A DNA stretch of 17,523 nt from Syntrophaceae bacterium UBA2208 (GTDB lineage: Bacteria > Desulfobacterota > BSN033 > UBA1163), in NCBI GenBank assembly GCA_002327885.1, contig DCUS01000213.1:26661-44183 (forward strand), read 5' to 3'. The notes beneath the pieces are model-generated. The model was not told the DNA's origin, ran no database searches, and was given only the letters and a program-made list of their open reading frames with translations. Position 1 is the stretch's first letter. Every line of letters starts with the position of its first letter. Positions 13,992-17,523 of the stretch are shown here, in pieces. The translations under genes and the position numbers were made by a program.

Positions 13992-14176
13992 ATAAATAAT
14001 TAGATCTCCCTCTCCCTTACCTTACCTTTCCTTTCTTCATGTTTTTAATTTATTTTTTATTTTCAAAAGACTGCCTCGTCAAAGGAAAAACTTGTGGAGA
14101 AATGTTAGATTATTTTTGGAACTTGTAAAAGGCCTATACACATGTTAGAAAATATTTAATATTGGGGAACCTTAAA
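13992..14176 (+). other. AT-rich leader with a pyrimidine-rich tract before the molybdoenzyme gene
   Basis: No gene is seen. From about 14006 to 14038 the plus strand is almost entirely pyrimidine (CTCCCTCTCCC, CTTACCTTACC, TTTCCTTTCTT), followed by T/A-rich sequence. TTGTAA/TATACA-like boxes near 14124-14141 could be a weak promoter but do not fit the consensus well. No ModE-type palindrome like the one at 789-812 and no Moco riboswitch-like GC-rich fold were found here. Confidence 0.35.
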
Positions 14177-16270
14177 ATGATCATCAAGACCTATTGTGCC
14201 AGAATGGATCACGGAGGGTGTGGAATATTAGCCCATGTGGAGAACGGTAAAATTACAAAGATTGAGGGAGACCCTGATTCTCCAATAAATAGAGGAACCA
14301 TTTGTGCAAAAGGGCTTGCTCAAATAGAGAGACTCAACCACCCCGACCGCCTCCTTTACCCGATGAAAAGGATGGGTGAGAGGGGGGAAGGAAAGTGGAA
14401 GCCTATCCCCTGGGATGAAGCCCTCGATACCATTTCCGATAAAATCAAAAAAACGATTGAGCGAGACGGCCAGAGAGCCATCTCCTTCGCCCAGGGGACA
14501 CCAAAAGGTCTGGAACTTTATCTGATGATTCGCCTGGCAAATGTCCTGAATATCCCAAATATCTCCACCCCTGGAAATATATGCCACATGCCAAGGGAAA
14601 CAGCTTCCAATATCACCTGCGGGTTCTTTCCAATTCCGGATTACAGCGGTGCTCCTGCCTGTGTGATCGTTTGGGGAAGTAACCTCTTTCAAACCAATGA
14701 AGAAGGGATCATTGGCTCCCAATTGAAACAAGTGATCGATCGGGGAGCAAAACTGGTCGTGATCGACCCAAGAAAAACAGGGGTTGCCTCTGTGGCAGAC
14801 CTCTGGCTTCAACCAAGACCTGGAACCGATTTGGCTCTGGCGTTGGGATTGTTAAGGGTGATGATCGATGAAAACCTGTATGAAAAAACCTTTGTGGAAA
14901 ACTGGACCGAAGGGTTCCCTGAACTGGCGGACCATCTTCAGCCATACTCTCTCGATCGAGTTTCAGAACTAACCTGGGTTCCAAAAGAACAAATAGTGAA
15001 GGTCGCCCGCCTCTTTTCTCAAACAAAACCGGCCTGCATTCAGTGGGGAAATGCCCTGGAACATAACCGAAACAGTTTCCAATGTTCAAGAGCGTTATTA
15101 ATGCTGATGGCCATCACCGGAAACCTGGAGGTACCGGGAGGAAATGTGAACCGGCAGGCTCCGCCGGTCATGAGGCCGGGCGATTTGGTCCAGATCAAGA
15201 CGTTTCCCGATAAAAAAGAAAAGATGATGAGCCCTGAATTTCGTCTGGCAACCAATATGGGCTTTGTGCCTTCTCAAATGATAGTGAAGGCCATCCTGAC
15301 CGGGACACCCTATCCCATTCGAATGATGTACATCCAGGGAACAAATCCTCTCCTCAGTTATGCCAACGCCAAGGAAACGTTTGAGGCAATGGGAAAACTT
15401 GACTTCCTCGCCGTCTCCGAAATATTTTTAACCCCCACGGCCCAATTGGCAGATATCGTCCTTCCGGCAGCAACCCAATTTGAATTTGATGATATTGGGC
15501 ACTTTGGGCTCCCCCACGGCTTCATTCTCGCCCGACCGAAGATCGTCGACCCTCTTGGAGATTGTTGGTCCGATTCAAAAATTTTGAATGAATTAGGCAA
15601 AAAGCTCGGCGTTGCAAAATACTTCTGGAATGACATGGGGGAGTGCCTTAACGAAATCCTTAACCCCGCCGGGATCACTTATGACGATTTCAAAAATATT
15701 GGCATCTTGAGAGGGAAATGGGAATATAAAAGTTACGAAAAGAAGGGCTTCCATACACCCTCCGGGAAGGTGGAGATTTATTCTCAACAACTCAAGGATT
15801 GGGGAGTTGATCCCCTACCCCATTATCGGGAATTACCCGAATCCCCTTACAGCACTCCTGAACTCTTCAAAGAATACCCGCTGATCTTTACCTCCGCCAA
15901 AGATCCCTTCTATTTTCATTCCTCCCACCGAAACATTTCCTTCCTTCGGAAACTTTCCCCTGAACCGAACACCCTCATTCATCCCGAAACCGCTTCTCAT
16001 TTGGGGATTGCTGAAGGAGATTGGGTTTCCATCGAGACAAAACGGGGAACCATTCGGCAGAAGGCAAAACTGAACTCAGAGATCGATCCCCGGGTCATTA
16101 TTCTCAGTTTTGGATGGTGGTTCCCGGAGCGGAAAGACCTCAAGCTTTCAGGATGGAAAGAATCAAACCTCAATATTCTTACAGATAATGGTCCCCCTTA
16201 TGATCCGGTAATCGGCTCTACTCCCCTCCGGGCCGTGCTCTGTAGGGTTTGCAAAGCCCAAGGCGATTAG
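14177..16270 (+). CDS. Molybdopterin (bis-MGD) oxidoreductase with an altered N-terminal Fe-S motif
   Basis: This 697-residue member of the DMSO reductase superfamily is a stand-alone catalytic subunit. N-terminal cluster motif: Cys7, Asp11, Cys15 and Cys43 (YCARMDHGGCG ... TICAKG). By alignment with C-x3-C-x3-C members, Asp11 sits where the second Cys is expected. Cofactor-binding stretches follow: RLLYPMKR, WDEALD, then GNICHMPRE (133-141), where Cys136 is the probable Mo/W ligand. VIWGSNLFQTN, IDPRKT, QPRPGTDLALALG and FVENW follow, then IQGTNPLL, LTPTAQLADIVLPA, and a C-terminal molydopterin_binding-type domain from about 575 to the end. Its general layout recalls the acetylene hydratase/thiosulfate-reductase-like branches, but I cannot name a substrate. 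No Tat signal, so cytoplasmic. ATG 14177 has GGGGA 8 nt upstream, and is preferred over TTG 14162. No Fe-S or membrane partner gene adjoins it. Confidence 0.88.
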   Translation: MIIKTYCARMDHGGCGILAHVENGKITKIEGDPDSPINRGTICAKGLAQIERLNHPDRLLYPMKRMGERGEGKWKPIPWDEALDTISDKIKKTIERDGQRAISFAQGTPKGLELYLMIRLANVLNIPNISTPGNICHMPRETASNITCGFFPIPDYSGAPACVIVWGSNLFQTNEEGIIGSQLKQVIDRGAKLVVIDPRKTGVASVADLWLQPRPGTDLALALGLLRVMIDENLYEKTFVENWTEGFPELADHLQPYSLDRVSELTWVPKEQIVKVARLFSQTKPACIQWGNALEHNRNSFQCSRALLMLMAITGNLEVPGGNVNRQAPPVMRPGDLVQIKTFPDKKEKMMSPEFRLATNMGFVPSQMIVKAILTGTPYPIRMMYIQGTNPLLSYANAKETFEAMGKLDFLAVSEIFLTPTAQLADIVLPAATQFEFDDIGHFGLPHGFILARPKIVDPLGDCWSDSKILNELGKKLGVAKYFWNDMGECLNEILNPAGITYDDFKNIGILRGKWEYKSYEKKGFHTPSGKVEIYSQQLKDWGVDPLPHYRELPESPYSTPELFKEYPLIFTSAKDPFYFHSSHRNISFLRKLSPEPNTLIHPETASHLGIAEGDWVSIETKRGTIRQKAKLNSEIDPRVIILSFGWWFPERKDLKLSGWKESNLNILTDNGPPYDPVIGSTPLRAVLCRVCKAQGD

Positions 16271-16282
16271 TCATAATGGGTT

Positions 16283-16318
16283 TGGCGGAGCAATCCTTCA
16301 ACCGCTAACTTTCTTTCT
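16283..16318 (+). terminator. Weak terminator-like hairpin after the molybdoenzyme gene
   Basis: TGGCGG (16283-16288) can pair with CCGCTA (16302-16307) with one G-T wobble and a 13-nt loop, followed by ACTTTCTTTCTTT. The T run is interrupted by C, so this is only a candidate. Confidence 0.3.
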
Positions 16319-16360
16319 TTGTTTGACATGTCTTATCGGTTATGATATCGCTTGCCGAAA

Positions 16361-17515
16361 ATGGAAAGTAATTTTTTGAAAATTATTTCTCTGTTTTTAA
16401 TCATCCTATCCATTTCTTTTTTACAACCTTCTCCTGCCCTCGGTGCCAGGATTACGGATGTCCGGTATTGGTCTGCTCCAGACCACACCCGGATTGTTAT
16501 TGATCTCACGGAACCCATTCAATATGAAACGTTTTTGCAAGAAAATCCTCCACAATTCCATCTGGAATTGAAAGGAACTTCAATCCATACGTCAAAAAAA
16601 GAGATGGATGTCAAAGATCCCTTGGTCACTAAAATTAGCCTGATTGAACTCGGGAAAAACAAGGTGAAATTGATCCTTCACCAAAAGAGGGCTTTAAGTG
16701 CGAATACCTTCACTCTGAAGCCTTACCAAGATAAATCCCATCGCCTCGTGATTGACCTGATTGATGTCGCTCAGGAAAAAAAAGAAATAGAAGAGAGACA
16801 AAAGCAGAAAGAAATCAAACCCAAGGGCACAAAGATTGTCGTCATTGACCCTGGCCACGGGGGAGAAGATCCAGGAGCCATTGGCCCCCAAAAGACGATG
16901 GAAAAGGATATCGTATTAAAGATGGGAGAGAAAGTGGTTCATCTCCTCAATCAAAACAAGGAGATTCAAGCCTTCCTCACTCGAAAGGGGGATTATTTCA
17001 TCCCTCTCGAAGGAAGAATCAAGATTGCCAGAGAGTACGGTGCGGATCTTTTTATTAGCCTCCATGCCGATGGAAGTTTTAATCCGAAGGCCCGAGGTTC
17101 TTCTGTCTATTGCCTTTCCCTCTCTGGAGCCACGGACGAAGCAGCCAAGATATTGGCGGACAAAGAAAATACGTCAAATATTTTAGGGGGGGCTTCCTTA
17201 AGGCCTGTTGCCTTTGCTAAAGATCCCAATTTAAGCCAAATTCTTTTAGACCTCATGCAGAGTAATTCGATGAAAGAAAGTTTTCAATTTGCTGAAACCC
17301 TCCTCGAAGACATCCAGACTGTCAATCCATTAAAATACCCCTCCTACCGACAGGCGAACTTCATCGTATTGAAGGCTCCGGATATCCCTTCTGTCCTGGT
17401 AGAATTGGCTTTCATCACCAATAGGGAAGATGAACGGTTGCTCAATCGTCCCGACTTTCAGGAAAAAATGACTAAAACGCTCAATGCCACCATTAAAAAA
17501 TATTTCGGACTATAA
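16361..17515 (+). CDS. amiC: N-acetylmuramoyl-L-alanine amidase with AMIN domain
   Basis: This 384-residue exported cell-wall amidase would cleave the bond between N-acetylmuramic acid and L-alanine, normally at the division septum. A signal peptide covers residues 1-28 (ending PSPALG-A). The AMIN domain, which targets the enzyme to peptidoglycan or septa, spans about 30-135. A charged linker, QEKKEIEERQKQKEIKPKG, joins it to the amidase_3 domain (about 157-384). Zinc ligands are His166 (VIDPGHGGEDPG), Glu181 (MEKDIVLKMG) and His235 (SLHADGS); Glu348 (VELAFITN) is the catalytic glutamate. I start at ATG 16361; TTG 16352 is in frame but neither has a clear ribosome site. A TTGACA lies at 16323-16328 with no good -10 box at proper spacing. 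The family is certain; the AmiC-type label follows from the AMIN plus amidase_3 architecture. Confidence 0.9.
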   Translation: MESNFLKIISLFLIILSISFLQPSPALGARITDVRYWSAPDHTRIVIDLTEPIQYETFLQENPPQFHLELKGTSIHTSKKEMDVKDPLVTKISLIELGKNKVKLILHQKRALSANTFTLKPYQDKSHRLVIDLIDVAQEKKEIEERQKQKEIKPKGTKIVVIDPGHGGEDPGAIGPQKTMEKDIVLKMGEKVVHLLNQNKEIQAFLTRKGDYFIPLEGRIKIAREYGADLFISLHADGSFNPKARGSSVYCLSLSGATDEAAKILADKENTSNILGGASLRPVAFAKDPNLSQILLDLMQSNSMKESFQFAETLLEDIQTVNPLKYPSYRQANFIVLKAPDIPSVLVELAFITNREDERLLNRPDFQEKMTKTLNATIKKYFGL

Positions 17516-17523
17516 CAGGTTAA

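Noticed and set aside
14228..14812. 194-codon open frame on the minus strand inside the molybdoenzyme gene
   Set aside because: The plus-strand protein has clear family motifs throughout this interval; the antisense frame has no recognisable domain or ribosome site.
16323..16351. TTGACA as the -35 box of an amidase promoter
   Set aside because: The best -10 words (TATGAT at 16341, TGATAT at 16343) are only 12-14 nt away, and a normal spacing would put the -10 box against the start codon.

Overview
The window looks like chromosomal DNA of a Gram-negative anaerobe, most likely a deltaproteobacterium-type lineage (Desulfobacterota or a close relative). The evidence is moderate GC content, a periplasmic amidase with an AMIN domain, a bacterial-type ProS with an inserted editing domain, a stand-alone molybdenum/tungsten oxidoreductase, a full molybdate uptake operon and a serine-palmitoyltransferase-type enzyme. 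The lineage is inferred from the general look of the proteins, not from any search. No rRNA, tRNA, CRISPR array, prophage or insertion sequence was found.

Layout. (1) 44-679, minus strand: exported DUF1684 protein. (2) 758-4010, plus strand: molybdate locus. It has a sigma70-type promoter, a perfect 10+10 bp palindrome over the start of transcription, a single-domain ModE-like regulator, then modA, modB and modC with overlapping ends, and a terminator-like hairpin. (3) 4011-4290: a gene-poor stretch that may hold a gene remnant. (4) 4303-7678, plus strand: promoter and a three-gene operon (extended SDR, serine-palmitoyltransferase-like PLP enzyme, double-GNAT acyltransferase). I read this as a candidate bacterial ceramide (sphingolipid) operon. 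It meets, stop codon on stop codon, a minus-strand PAP2/Aur1-like membrane enzyme (7675-8562) that could act on the head group of the same lipid. (5) 8637-11551, plus strand: proS and an M24 peptidase, translationally overlapped. (6) 11564-11824, minus strand: small conserved-looking protein, divergent from pyrF (11913-12629). (7) 12731-13950, plus strand: an rlmB-type rRNA methyltransferase and a small HAD protein. (8) 14177-16270, plus strand: molybdopterin oxidoreductase whose N-terminal iron-sulfur motif carries Asp where the second Cys is expected. (9) 16361-17515, plus strand: N-acetylmuramoyl-L-alanine amidase with an AMIN domain.

How the parts fit. The mod operon would supply molybdate (or tungstate) for enzymes such as the oxidoreductase 10 kb downstream. 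The palindrome placement suggests the mod operon represses itself through its first gene. The SDR/Spt/GNAT trio contains the three enzyme types known to make ceramide in bacteria: condensation, N-acylation and reduction. The remaining genes are housekeeping (translation, pyrimidine synthesis, rRNA modification, cell wall). The most interesting points are the candidate ceramide operon with its convergent PAP2 neighbour, the ModE-type operator, and the altered Fe-S motif of the molybdoenzyme.
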